Source of the DNA: Flammeovirgaceae bacterium UBA2338
Lineage (GTDB): Bacteria > Bacteroidota > Bacteroidia > Cytophagales > Cyclobacteriaceae
Reading direction: 5' to 3'
Length of the DNA: 7,799 nucleotides
Assembly (NCBI GenBank): GCA_002344795.1
Contig: DDUM01000083.1
Coordinates: 56,749 to 64,547, forward strand
Part shown: positions 1 to 6,616 of the stretch, piece after piece
Numbering within the stretch: position 1 is the first letter of the stretch
Layout of the letters: every line of letters starts with the position of its first letter
The notes under the pieces: model-generated
What the model saw: the letters and a program-made list of their open reading frames with translations, nothing else
Database searches by the model: none
What the model was told of the DNA's origin: nothing
Made by a program: the position numbers and the translations under genes

Positions 1-681
1 TACAAACAATTTAATTTTTCTGGGTTAAAGGGGCAAATTAAAATTAGCCGAAAAGGGCTTCATTTCTTTTCCTCCAAGATTACATTGGTTTTTTCAGCCG
101 CTGATAAAACCTTCCTCGATTACTTTTTAGGAGTTCTCTTTGCTCAAAAGGATTTGATGATTGGAAACCTGCAGTTGCTACCAGAGTCCTATGATAATGA
201 GGATCCTGTTACCATTACCGATTCGGTTAAGTTCCTTTGCATTTCACCCATAGTATTATTGCCAGGGTCATTTAACGATGACAACGGCAAACGTTTTATT
301 TCTCCGGAAGAAGACGAATTTTCGGACTTGCTCTACGACTCTACCATTGCCCGGATGGAGGCCAGCGGCAAGTATACGCCAGAACAATTGGCTGACTTTT
401 ATAAATTCCAGGTGGTGGCGGATCAGGAGTATATCAAAAGGATTCAGTCGTCCCATAAAAAATTCGCGCGCATTTATCCGGTCTATGATTCGGATATAAA
501 ATTTGAGGTGAGAGGGTATACCTTCCCATTTACCATGTACGCTCCGCAGCCTGTTCAGCAATTTGTTTATGAACACGGTATCGGTCATTTTTCACACAAG
601 GGATTTGGTATGCTGGATGTGGCCGGTGCGGATTCAAAAACTTCTCGGTCTGAACCTAAGGAAGAGTGCAATTACGTTTAA
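1..681 (+). CDS. cas6: CRISPR-associated endoribonuclease Cas6, 5'-truncated by the window edge
   Basis: Cas6 cuts CRISPR precursor transcripts inside the repeat to make guide RNAs for type I and III effector complexes. The reading frame is open from base 1, so 226 C-terminal residues are visible and the start lies outside; the TTG at 85 is internal. The first residues (YKQFNFSGLKG) fit the early Cas6 segment usually written as an aromatic-x-FS-x-L pattern. The strongest evidence is the glycine-rich loop near the C-terminus, GIGHFSHKGFG (bases 577-609), which fits the family pattern G-h-G-x5-G-h-G exactly. A tail of about 23 residues follows. Cas6 proteins are commonly around 240-270 residues, so a few dozen N-terminal residues are missing, and the N-terminal catalytic histidine region cannot be inspected. 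The stop overlaps the stop of the convergent gene by 4 bp. No other cas gene or array is in view, so the CRISPR subtype cannot be assigned. Confidence 0.85.
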   Translation, partial: YKQFNFSGLKGQIKISRKGLHFFSSKITLVFSAADKTFLDYFLGVLFAQKDLMIGNLQLLPESYDNEDPVTITDSVKFLCISPIVLLPGSFNDDNGKRFISPEEDEFSDLLYDSTIARMEASGKYTPEQLADFYKFQVVADQEYIKRIQSSHKKFARIYPVYDSDIKFEVRGYTFPFTMYAPQPVQQFVYEHGIGHFSHKGFGMLDVAGADSKTSRSEPKEECNYV

Positions 682-1931
682 CGTCCGTTTACTTCAATTG
701 GAAAGTAGCCTATAAGTAAATCCGCGTTGGGTTGAAAGGGACGGTAATAAAAGAAAACTTCATAAAAATTTTCTGTTTCAAAATGACTTCCTTCAAAGTA
801 GTTGGGTGAGAGTTGATTACCTTCTACCTGGTATTGGTAGTTGTACCACCCTTGCTTGAGCAGTTGCGTATTTTGATAAGTACCTGTAGCCGGGCTGTAC
901 TGCATTCGACTTTCTTGATTTTTAATCCACTGGTTAAAGGCTCCTACGAGGTAAACGTTTGCTTTTTCCAGCTCCTGGGTTTTTAAAGTAAATGTGACAT
1001 CCACATAGTTGGATGCCGTCTCATCATTTCCATTGTCCCTATTTTCTATATAATACTGCCCGTTGATATCGGGGTATTGAGAATATACTTCATTGATCCT
1101 TGATGCATCTGGTTGAACCCATAAATGGTAGGGGATGGAAGCTTTATCGACCCGGTCTGTGTTTTGCCCGGGGAAGTTGATGGATCGGAAATCGACAAAC
1201 CTGAACTCATTGCCCGCTGTAAAGAACTTGTCGCTATCAAAGAGCCGGTATTCAATTTGATTAACATCTTCTCTCACAAAACTGGGTTTTATATTAAATC
1301 TTGCATTATCCCACCGCTGGTTTTGGCGGATGACCACATGCACAGATCCGAATGGATTTATAATTTCAACCCCTCTGTAGTCTACGGTGAAATTCAGTTG
1401 CTGATTAGTGGAGCGAAGGGTTAGGGCGCCTGAGGTTCGGTTGTCCTGTTTCAGACTGGTGCGCCCATCATATACCATGAAGCGATGAGAAAGAATGATG
1501 TCCGACTTGTTACCATTTCTATAAACCACCAAAAGGTAATTACCGGGGAGTTTTACTTTTGGGAGGTTGAATCGGTAATGAACGTAGGGAATCTGAGTGT
1601 TGCTGGAGAACGCATAATCATTAACGTTGAACTCGTTATAATCAGCCATAAAATCCAGGTCCCTCAGCGAGGAGGCCGCCCAATCATATTGGCAATGAAT
1701 AATACGGACATAATAGCTGTTAAAATCATTGCGCAGGTCGTCAAACTCCAATACAAGGTCGTTTTGATTGATTTGGGTTACGGAAGGCAGCAGGTGACTT
1801 CTGATTTCCCTTTTCTCACTGTATAGCTGTACAGATTTGATCTCGGGCTCGTAGACTCTGTTTTCATACACCAGCACTTTTTGTGGAGAGGAAAAGAAAA
1901 GTGTAAGCAGTATTGGCAATATAAAGCTCAT
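678..1931 (-). CDS. Type IX secretion system Plug-family protein (formerly DUF5103)
   Basis: This 417-residue protein resembles the family once called DUF5103. The family was renamed after a member was found plugging the SprA translocon pore of the type IX secretion system in Flavobacterium. A short hydrophobic start (residues 2-15) looks like a signal peptide but has no basic residue before the hydrophobic run. The ATG at 1931 is supported because the frame upstream meets a TAA at 1965-1967 with no other ATG between. The N-terminal half is rich in beta-strand-like segments. RFVDFRSINFPG (residues 234-245) looks like a conserved family motif. The C-terminal part, from about 310, contains YLVGAFNQW (337-345), which recalls the carbohydrate-binding-like E-set (CBM48-type) fold. 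The protein should act in the periplasm or at the outer membrane. It stands alone here without other secretion genes, which is usual for T9SS genes. Family assignment is fairly sure; its role in this organism is inferred. Confidence 0.85.
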   Translation of the reverse strand: MSFILPILLTLFFSSPQKVLVYENRVYEPEIKSVQLYSEKREIRSHLLPSVTQINQNDLVLEFDDLRNDFNSYYVRIIHCQYDWAASSLRDLDFMADYNEFNVNDYAFSSNTQIPYVHYRFNLPKVKLPGNYLLVVYRNGNKSDIILSHRFMVYDGRTSLKQDNRTSGALTLRSTNQQLNFTVDYRGVEIINPFGSVHVVIRQNQRWDNARFNIKPSFVREDVNQIEYRLFDSDKFFTAGNEFRFVDFRSINFPGQNTDRVDKASIPYHLWVQPDASRINEVYSQYPDINGQYYIENRDNGNDETASNYVDVTFTLKTQELEKANVYLVGAFNQWIKNQESRMQYSPATGTYQNTQLLKQGWYNYQYQVEGNQLSPNYFEGSHFETENFYEVFFYYRPFQPNADLLIGYFPIEVNGR

Positions 1932-1945
1932 AGGTAAATCTACAT

Positions 1946-1973
1946 CAAATTCACTTTGAATGCGTTAGGACAA
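1946..1973 (-). promoter_or_regulatory. Possible Bacteroidota-type promoter of the Plug gene
   Basis: Read on the minus strand there is TTG (1971-1973), 17 bases, then TGAATTTG (1946-1953). This is one mismatch from the Bacteroidota -7 consensus TAnnTTTG, at an acceptable distance from a -33 TTG. The box ends 14 bases before the ATG at 1931, giving a very short leader. Short degenerate matches like this arise by chance, so this is tentative. It would make the Plug gene independent of the upstream lplA. Confidence 0.3.
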
Positions 1974-2071
1974 GGATTGTGCCAGTGATTTGGATTCTAA
2001 ACCATTGATCTGTTGGGAACTCTTCATGCTAATTTCCCATTTAAGATTATTCAGAGAGGGCACCGGGATGC

Positions 2072-3052
2072 CTAAAACATGGCACTCATCAAATCGTCCA
2101 CAGTCATTTTATGAAAATAGGAATTGACATCAATTCCTTCCAGCAATTTTCTAATATCTTCTTGTTCGTGTTTGCAACCAATCAGTAATTTTTCAACTTC
2201 ACTACTATCTTTTTGACCGAAGTAGTCCCCATAAATAACGGCATGTTCAATTATTCCTTTGTATATGTCCAGGTTCACTTCCAGGGTGCCGCCATTGGTG
2301 CGAACACCTTGCTTGAAGTTATATTCTGGTGAACGGCCATAGTTCCATTCCCAATTCACATATTTTTCGTCTCTCAACTTTTGAATGGCTGACAAATCAT
2401 CTGCTGTAAATTCATAACGATGGGCAGCAGGGTTGCTGTCAATAATGTGCTGCATAATCATTTCAGTAAAGTCTTCTAGGCTCAATGCAGTTTTCAGGTG
2501 ATCTTTTACATTGGTTACTCTTTTTGGTATGGATTTTACAGCACGGTCTTTGTATTTTAAAGGGTTTATTTTCAGTGCCCCACTTATATCTTTCATGTCA
2601 GACGAATACAAAATGGTGCCATGATGTAATACTTTGTTTTTATAGATGTGTTCAGCATTTCCGGAAAACTTTTTCCCATCTATGGTAATGTCATTTCTTC
2701 CTGAGAATTCGGCATTTACTCCCAGCTTCTGAAGGACTTCAATAATGGGTTTTGTAAAGTGTTGGAAATCGACCATTTCATCTTTTTTACCTGTGCGGGT
2801 AAAAGAAAAGTTGAGGTTGCCTAAATCGTGGTACACAGCCCCACCACCCGAAAGCCTTCTGACTACTTTAATGTCTTTTTCTTTTACATAATCTATGTTG
2901 ATTTCGGCCATCGTGTTCTGGTTCTTCCCCACGATGATGGCGTTATCATTTCTCCAAAGCATAAAACAATCCTCCTGGAGGTGCTTGAAGATGTATTCGT
3001 CAGTAGCAATATTAAAGTAGGGATCTGTAGCGTGGTGATGAATGCAAAGCAT
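2072..3052 (-). CDS. lplA: Lipoate-protein ligase A
   Basis: This cytoplasmic enzyme activates free lipoate with ATP and attaches it to a lysine of lipoyl domains, such as the E2 subunits of 2-oxoacid dehydrogenases and the glycine cleavage H protein. The 326 residues are close to the length of E. coli LplA, so the protein appears full length. RRLSGGGAVYHD (residues 65-76) is the characteristic lipoate/lipoyl-AMP binding motif of the family. KKFSGNAEH (127-135) carries the conserved ligase lysine, probably K128. HHGTIL (143-148) is another family motif. Residues from about 205 to the end form the small C-terminal accessory domain of two-domain LplA enzymes, so no separate partner is needed. 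The ATG at 3052 gives a start (MLCIHHHATDPYFNIATDE) that fits the family's usual N-terminus. The gap to the next gene downstream is 140 bp. LipM-type octanoyltransferases are related, but the C-terminal domain favours the ligase. Confidence 0.92.
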   Translation of the reverse strand: MLCIHHHATDPYFNIATDEYIFKHLQEDCFMLWRNDNAIIVGKNQNTMAEINIDYVKEKDIKVVRRLSGGGAVYHDLGNLNFSFTRTGKKDEMVDFQHFTKPIIEVLQKLGVNAEFSGRNDITIDGKKFSGNAEHIYKNKVLHHGTILYSSDMKDISGALKINPLKYKDRAVKSIPKRVTNVKDHLKTALSLEDFTEMIMQHIIDSNPAAHRYEFTADDLSAIQKLRDEKYVNWEWNYGRSPEYNFKQGVRTNGGTLEVNLDIYKGIIEHAVIYGDYFGQKDSSEVEKLLIGCKHEQEDIRKLLEGIDVNSYFHKMTVDDLMSAMF

Positions 3053-3066
3053 GATTTGATTTTTTA

Positions 3067-3074
3067 CAAAGATA
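3067..3074 (-). promoter_or_regulatory. Putative -7 promoter element of lplA
   Basis: The minus strand reads TATCTTTG, an exact match to the Bacteroidota -7 consensus TAnnTTTG. It lies 14 bases upstream of the lplA ATG, so the leader would be only about 8-10 bases. I see no clear TTG at -33 spacing, so confidence is modest. Confidence 0.35.
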
Positions 3075-3143
3075 AACCTCTTGGAAGGTAGTTATAAGCC
3101 GCCTTACGATTCTTTTGAAATTATTCCTGACAATTCCACGCTG

Positions 3144-3324
3144 GCTATTGCACAGCGTTACACAAAGAATCACAAAGAGTATAAGGTCTTGCGCTTATAT
3201 TTCTCACAGATAACATAGATGTCCACAGATAATTTTGCGGCCTTCGCGTGAAATGGATTTTAGAAAGGGGAAGTAGATACTTTGTGCAATAACTTAAAAA
3301 GCTATTCCACCAACCACCACAAAG
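3144..3324. repeat. Degenerate intergenic repeat region (CACAAAG / CACAGAT words)
   Basis: The 282-bp gap between lplA and the ABC-F gene holds no credible gene but is clearly not random. CACAAAG occurs at 3161-3167, 3171-3177 and 3318-3324, and inverted at 3280-3286. CACAGAT occurs at 3205-3211 and 3224-3230. TATTGCACA (3146-3154) is matched by its exact reverse complement at 3283-3291, bracketing about 130 bp. A 6-bp hairpin (TATAAG / CTTATA, 3180-3199) sits inside, followed by a TTTTGCGGCCTTCGCGTGAAA-like stretch at 3233-3253. From memory, tracts made of CTTTGTG, ATCTGTG and TTTGCGTGAAA words recur between genes in many bacterial genomes. This looks like a decayed copy; that family membership is inference. 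Confidence 0.55.
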
Positions 3325-3334
3325 GAACTCTAAG

Positions 3335-5242
3335 TTACCCCAATGAATCAATTTCTTCTGCCAACTGCTCCCATTGCACATTGACTTCACTAAGCTGTTT
3401 GGTTATACCGTTGAATTCCTGCTGAATTTTGTTCAGTTTTTCAAAGTCTCCAAATACTTCGGGCTTTGCCATTTCTGTTTCCAGTGTTCCCTTCTTTTGT
3501 TCCAGTGATTCAATCTTGTCTTCTACTGCTTTGAGTTTTTGATTAAGCACTTTTTTCTTTTTGATACTCTCGTCAGTTGGTTTGGATTGTGGTTTGGGTT
3601 TTGACTCAGTTTTCTTTTTTACTGGCTCTTCTTCCTTCGGAGGGGCAACAATGTTTTTTCTCCAGTAGTCGTACTCTTCATAGGTGCCCGGATACTCTTT
3701 GATTTGTTTGTCTTCTATGTACCAGATCTTATTGGCTACCTTGGATATGAAATGCCTGTTGTGAGAAACCACAATGAAACTTCCCTGATATTGCTCTAAA
3801 GCCTGAATGAGGATATTCTCAGATAGAAAGTCCAGGTGATTGGTGGGCTCATCCAGCAGTAGGAAATTGGCTTCTGAGATCAGGGTTTTGGCCAGTGCTA
3901 CCCTTGATTTTTCACCTCCTGATAACACTTTTATTTTCTTGAATACCTCTTCGTCTGAGAAAAGAAAACATCCGAGCACGCCCCGTAGCTCTTGTTCCGT
4001 CTTTCCACTTCCGGCCTGTTTGAGCTCTTCCAGAATTTCATTTTCCACATGAAGAGATTCCAATTGATGTTGGGCAAAAAAACCAGCGATTACGTTGTAA
4101 CCAATTTTAATTTCACCTTCAATCTTTTCAGTTCCTGCAATGATGCGTAGCAGGGTAGACTTCCCTTTTCCATTTGCTCCGATCAGCGCAATCTTGTCAC
4201 CCCGTTCTATTATGGCGGTTGTGTTTTTAAGAATTTCGAGTGATCCATAAGATTTGGATACATCTTTCATGGTAACAACGTGCCGCCCCGAAGGTTGACT
4301 GAATGAGAACTTGAAGTTGATTGCAGCGGAGTCGTTCACCACTTCATTGATAATGTCCATTCTATCCAGTGCCTTTACACGGGACTGTACTTGTTTGGCT
4401 TTAGATGATTTGGCTCTAAAGCGCTCGATAAACCTTTCTGTTTGTTTTATCTTTTGCTGCTGGTTGTCAAATGCGTTTTGCTGAATCTCTTCACGCATTT
4501 CCTTTTCTTTCAGATAGAAACTGTAGTTTCCTTCATAACTCACCAACTGCTGGTTGGTTACCTCTACCGTTTTTAAAATAACATTATCAAGAAACTGACG
4601 ATCGTGAGAGACCACAATTACAGCTCCGGGATAATTTCTTAAGTAAGCTTCCACCCATTCAATGGACGGCAAGTCAAGGTGGTTGGTAGGTTCATCCAGC
4701 ATTAATAAGGACGGATTCTCTAAGAGTAACTTGGCCAGCATTACACGCATGCGCCACCCACCCGAAAACTCACGTAAGGGACGATGCAGGTCAGCAGTAG
4801 TAAATCCGATACCCTCAAGCACCTCTTCAGCCTTGGCTTGCATCGTATACCCATCCAGGTGTTCAAACTTTTCCTGAAGTTTAGTTAGCTTCTCTACCAG
4901 TTTATCGGAATAGTTGTGCTCCAACTCATGAATGGTCTTTTCAATGTCTCTTTGTGTATCCACAGCCTCTTTAAATGCCTCCATGGCCACGGTAAGAATG
5001 GCATCGTCAGTTTGGTAGGAAAGCAAATCCTGGTTGAGAAAGCCAATAGTGCAATCCTTGGCCATACTGATGGATCCCTTGTCGAGTCGGTATTCTCCGT
5101 TGATAATTTTGAGCAGTGTTGACTTTCCGGTTCCATTGAGCCCTATCAGTCCAATTTTGTCGTTGGGCTTGATGAACATCGATGCATCCTCGTAAAGTGG
5201 TCTGCCACCAATGAAGTATGAAATGTTAGAGATGGAAATCAT
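3335..5242 (-). CDS. ABC-F family ATPase, YheS-like
   Basis: This soluble twin-cassette ATPase of the ABC-F family has no membrane segment. Such proteins bind ribosomes, usually near the E site, and tune translation or relieve stalls. Cassette 1 has Walker A GLNGTGKST (residues 34-42), signature FSGGW (159-163), Walker B/D-loop LMLDEPTNHLD (180-190) and switch histidine H213. Cassette 2 has GANGKGKST (355-363), LSGGEKSR (440-447), LLDEPTNHLD (462-471) and H493. Between them, about 228-320, lies the charged helical linker (P-site tRNA interaction motif), including FRAKSSKAKQVQSR (275-288). A Lys/Pro-rich stretch (about 534-564) leads to a C-terminal coiled coil (about 565-633). At 635 residues, with the SGGWRMR and FFAQHQLE motifs, it most resembles YheS (637 in E. 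coli). The linker is not obviously extended as in antibiotic-resistance ABC-Fs, so a housekeeping role is more likely. The second cassette has VSHN where the first has VSHD. It has its own upstream region, shared with a divergent gene. Confidence 0.93.
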   Translation of the reverse strand: MISISNISYFIGGRPLYEDASMFIKPNDKIGLIGLNGTGKSTLLKIINGEYRLDKGSISMAKDCTIGFLNQDLLSYQTDDAILTVAMEAFKEAVDTQRDIEKTIHELEHNYSDKLVEKLTKLQEKFEHLDGYTMQAKAEEVLEGIGFTTADLHRPLREFSGGWRMRVMLAKLLLENPSLLMLDEPTNHLDLPSIEWVEAYLRNYPGAVIVVSHDRQFLDNVILKTVEVTNQQLVSYEGNYSFYLKEKEMREEIQQNAFDNQQQKIKQTERFIERFRAKSSKAKQVQSRVKALDRMDIINEVVNDSAAINFKFSFSQPSGRHVVTMKDVSKSYGSLEILKNTTAIIERGDKIALIGANGKGKSTLLRIIAGTEKIEGEIKIGYNVIAGFFAQHQLESLHVENEILEELKQAGSGKTEQELRGVLGCFLFSDEEVFKKIKVLSGGEKSRVALAKTLISEANFLLLDEPTNHLDFLSENILIQALEQYQGSFIVVSHNRHFISKVANKIWYIEDKQIKEYPGTYEEYDYWRKNIVAPPKEEEPVKKKTESKPKPQSKPTDESIKKKKVLNQKLKAVEDKIESLEQKKGTLETEMAKPEVFGDFEKLNKIQQEFNGITKQLSEVNVQWEQLAEEIDSLG

Positions 5243-5276
5243 GTGGGCAGTTCAACTGGATTTTTGAAAACGTGGC

Positions 5277-5284
5277 AAAAATAG
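5277..5284 (-). promoter_or_regulatory. Putative -7 promoter element of the ABC-F gene
   Basis: The minus strand reads TATTTTTG, an exact fit to TAnnTTTG, 34 bases before the ABC-F ATG at 5242. This would leave a leader of roughly 28 bases. A T-rich stretch but no clear TTG is present at -33 spacing. The site abuts the hairpin at 5287-5311, so a protein bound there could influence initiation. Confidence 0.38.
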
Positions 5285-5286
5285 CA

Positions 5287-5319
5287 AGGTTTTGTATCGT
5301 AAAAAACCTTTTAACCTTA
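5287..5319. repeat. Perfect 8-bp inverted repeat plus direct AACCTT copy in the divergent promoter region
   Basis: AAGGTTTT (5287-5294) and its exact complement AAAACCTT (5304-5311) flank a 9-base spacer. A second AACCTT follows at 5314-5319, eight bases after the first at 5306-5311. The element lies between the ABC-F gene (start 5242, -) and the dehydrogenase lipoprotein gene (start 5369, +). Because both genes point away from it, it cannot be a terminator for either. An operator or a chance AT-rich palindrome are the options. I found no TAnnTTTG match for the plus-strand gene in this 126-bp gap. Confidence 0.4.
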
Positions 5320-5368
5320 TGCATAACGACCAAAGACCGGTAAATTGAGACCTTAAATCTTACAAATC

Positions 5369-6544
5369 ATGAAGCATAAAATGAGCCTATTGGCCTTTCT
5401 GTTCCTGTTCTTGGTTACTAGTTGTGATAGTTCATCCAAAGAGTCAACAACGGATACAGATAAGGAAGATAATTCGAGTCCAGCCATAACGGAGGCAAGT
5501 GCTCAATTACCGTTGAATACCATCAAACTCCCTCCCGGATTTTCTATTAGCGTATATGCTGAAGTAGATAATGCGCGATCGATGGCAATGTCTCCGTCAG
5601 GCATTCTGTTTGTGGGTAATAGGAAGGGAGATAAAGTTTACGCTGTAAAAGATACCGATGGTGATTTTAAGGCAGACAAGCGCTGGGTGATTGCATCAGG
5701 GTTGAATATGCCGAATGGAGTGGCTTTCAAAGATGGAGATTTGTATGTGGCAGAGGTAAATCGAATTTTAAAGTTTAAGGACATAGAAAACAATTTGTCT
5801 AATCCTGGCGATCCTGAAGTGGTATATGATCAATATCCTACTGACGCGCACCACGGCTGGAAGTATATTGCTTTTGGTCCTGATGGTAAGCTGTATGTAC
5901 CTGTTGGAGCTCCATGCAACATCTGTGAATCTGAGAAACCCATATACGCTACTATTACACGCATGAATGCAGATGGAACGGATATGGAAATATATGCCAG
6001 CGGTGTTCGCAACACAGTTGGGTTTACATGGCACCCTGAAACGAAGGCATTATGGTTTACTGATAATGGACGGGATATGATGGGCGATGATATACCTCCT
6101 TGTGAGTTCAACACTGCACCCACCGCTGGAATGCATTTTGGGTACCCATATTGTCATGGAGATACGGTTAAGGATCCGGAGTTTGGAGACAAAAGACCTT
6201 GTAGTGATTTTACCAAACCTGTACAGAACCTTAACGCACACGTGGCACCATTGGGTGTTAAGTTTTATACTGGTTCTATGTTCCCTGATCAATACAAGAA
6301 CCAGGCTTTTATTGCAGAGCACGGTTCATGGAACCGCACCAAGAAAAGCGGGCATTTGGTAAGCCTTGTAAAATTGGAAGATGGAAAAGCAGTGGGCTAC
6401 GAAACCTTTGCAGAAGGCTGGCTGAACCAAGAGACACAAGAGGCGTGGGGGAGACCTGTTGATGTGTTGGTGCTTCCCGATGGCTCTATGTTGGTATCAG
6501 ATGACAAAGGGGGGATGATCTTTAGGATAGCATATAGTGGTTAG
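5369..6544 (+). CDS. PQQ-dependent sugar/sorbosone dehydrogenase family lipoprotein
   Basis: This 391-residue protein belongs to the soluble glucose/sorbosone dehydrogenase beta-propeller family, which oxidises sugars or related aldehydes/alcohols with the cofactor pyrroloquinoline quinone (PQQ). The start MKHKMSLLAFLFLFLVTSC is a lipoprotein signal with lipobox VTSC and lipidated Cys19. A Ser/Thr/Asp/Glu-rich linker (20-47) follows, so it should be anchored on the envelope. The propeller begins near residue 50 (LPPGFSISVYA). DAHHGWKYIAFGPDGKLYV (159-177) contains the conserved HG segment thought to hold the catalytic histidine. GVRNTVGFTWHP (212-223), HGSWNR (318-323) and GRPVDVLVLPDG (361-372) are further family motifs. 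Cys183 and Cys186 form a CxxC, with Cys245, Cys262 and Cys278 nearby. No PQQ-biosynthesis or cytochrome gene is in the window, so substrate and electron acceptor are unknown. The ATG at 5369 gives the full signal peptide; Met5 is a less natural alternative. Confidence 0.88.
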   Translation: MKHKMSLLAFLFLFLVTSCDSSSKESTTDTDKEDNSSPAITEASAQLPLNTIKLPPGFSISVYAEVDNARSMAMSPSGILFVGNRKGDKVYAVKDTDGDFKADKRWVIASGLNMPNGVAFKDGDLYVAEVNRILKFKDIENNLSNPGDPEVVYDQYPTDAHHGWKYIAFGPDGKLYVPVGAPCNICESEKPIYATITRMNADGTDMEIYASGVRNTVGFTWHPETKALWFTDNGRDMMGDDIPPCEFNTAPTAGMHFGYPYCHGDTVKDPEFGDKRPCSDFTKPVQNLNAHVAPLGVKFYTGSMFPDQYKNQAFIAEHGSWNRTKKSGHLVSLVKLEDGKAVGYETFAEGWLNQETQEAWGRPVDVLVLPDGSMLVSDDKGGMIFRIAYSG

Positions 6545-6548
6545 CTAC

Positions 6549-6616
6549 TAGTCTATAGTCCTTAGTCTTTAGTCCTTAGTAGAAACTATGTACTCAAGAC
6601 TATGGACTATTAACTA
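6549..6616. repeat. Inverted array of 7-bp TAGTCYW units between convergent genes
   Basis: From 6549 to 6576 the plus strand is four head-to-tail heptamers (TAGTCTA, TAGTCCT, TAGTCTT, TAGTCCT), with a partial fifth at 6577. Read on the minus strand from 6616 the same kind of array appears (TAGTTAA, TAGTCCA, TAGTCTT, GAGTACA). The two 28-base arms can pair at 22 of 28 positions around a 12-base loop (6577-6588). The array fills the whole 69-bp gap between two convergent genes and supplies the TAG stop of the minus-strand gene. It could terminate transcription from both sides, but neither side has a U-tract, so it is not a canonical intrinsic terminator. Confidence 0.7.

Noticed and set aside
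85..681. TTG at 85 as the true start of the Cas6 gene.
   Set aside because: The same frame is open back to base 1 and encodes residues that fit the N-terminal Cas6 pattern, so the gene starts before the window.
1965..2071. Open minus-strand frame after the lplA stop, including an ATG mini-ORF of 20 codons (1965-2027, MKSSQQINGLES...) ending at a TAA in frame with the Plug gene.
   Set aside because: About 35 open codons arise easily by chance in this composition, there is no recognisable motif, and the frame runs out of phase with lplA, whose own C-terminus looks normal. A leader peptide is possible but unsupported.
2059..2072. GGCA-CCGGGA-TGCC hairpin just after the lplA stop, considered as a terminator.
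   Set aside because: The stem is only 4 bp and no U-tract follows on the minus strand.
3288..3306. AT-rich 8-bp hairpin (AATAACTT / AAGCTATT, one G-U pair on the minus-strand transcript) downstream of the ABC-F stop, considered as its terminator.
   Set aside because: The stem is weak and AU-rich, and the bases following it on the minus strand are GCACAAAG rather than a U-tract. It is more simply part of the intergenic repeat.
3145..3390. Minus-strand 81-codon frame overlapping the ABC-F 3' end and the repeat region.
   Set aside because: It overlaps the conserved C-terminal coiled coil of the ABC-F gene in another frame and its product shows no recognisable motif.
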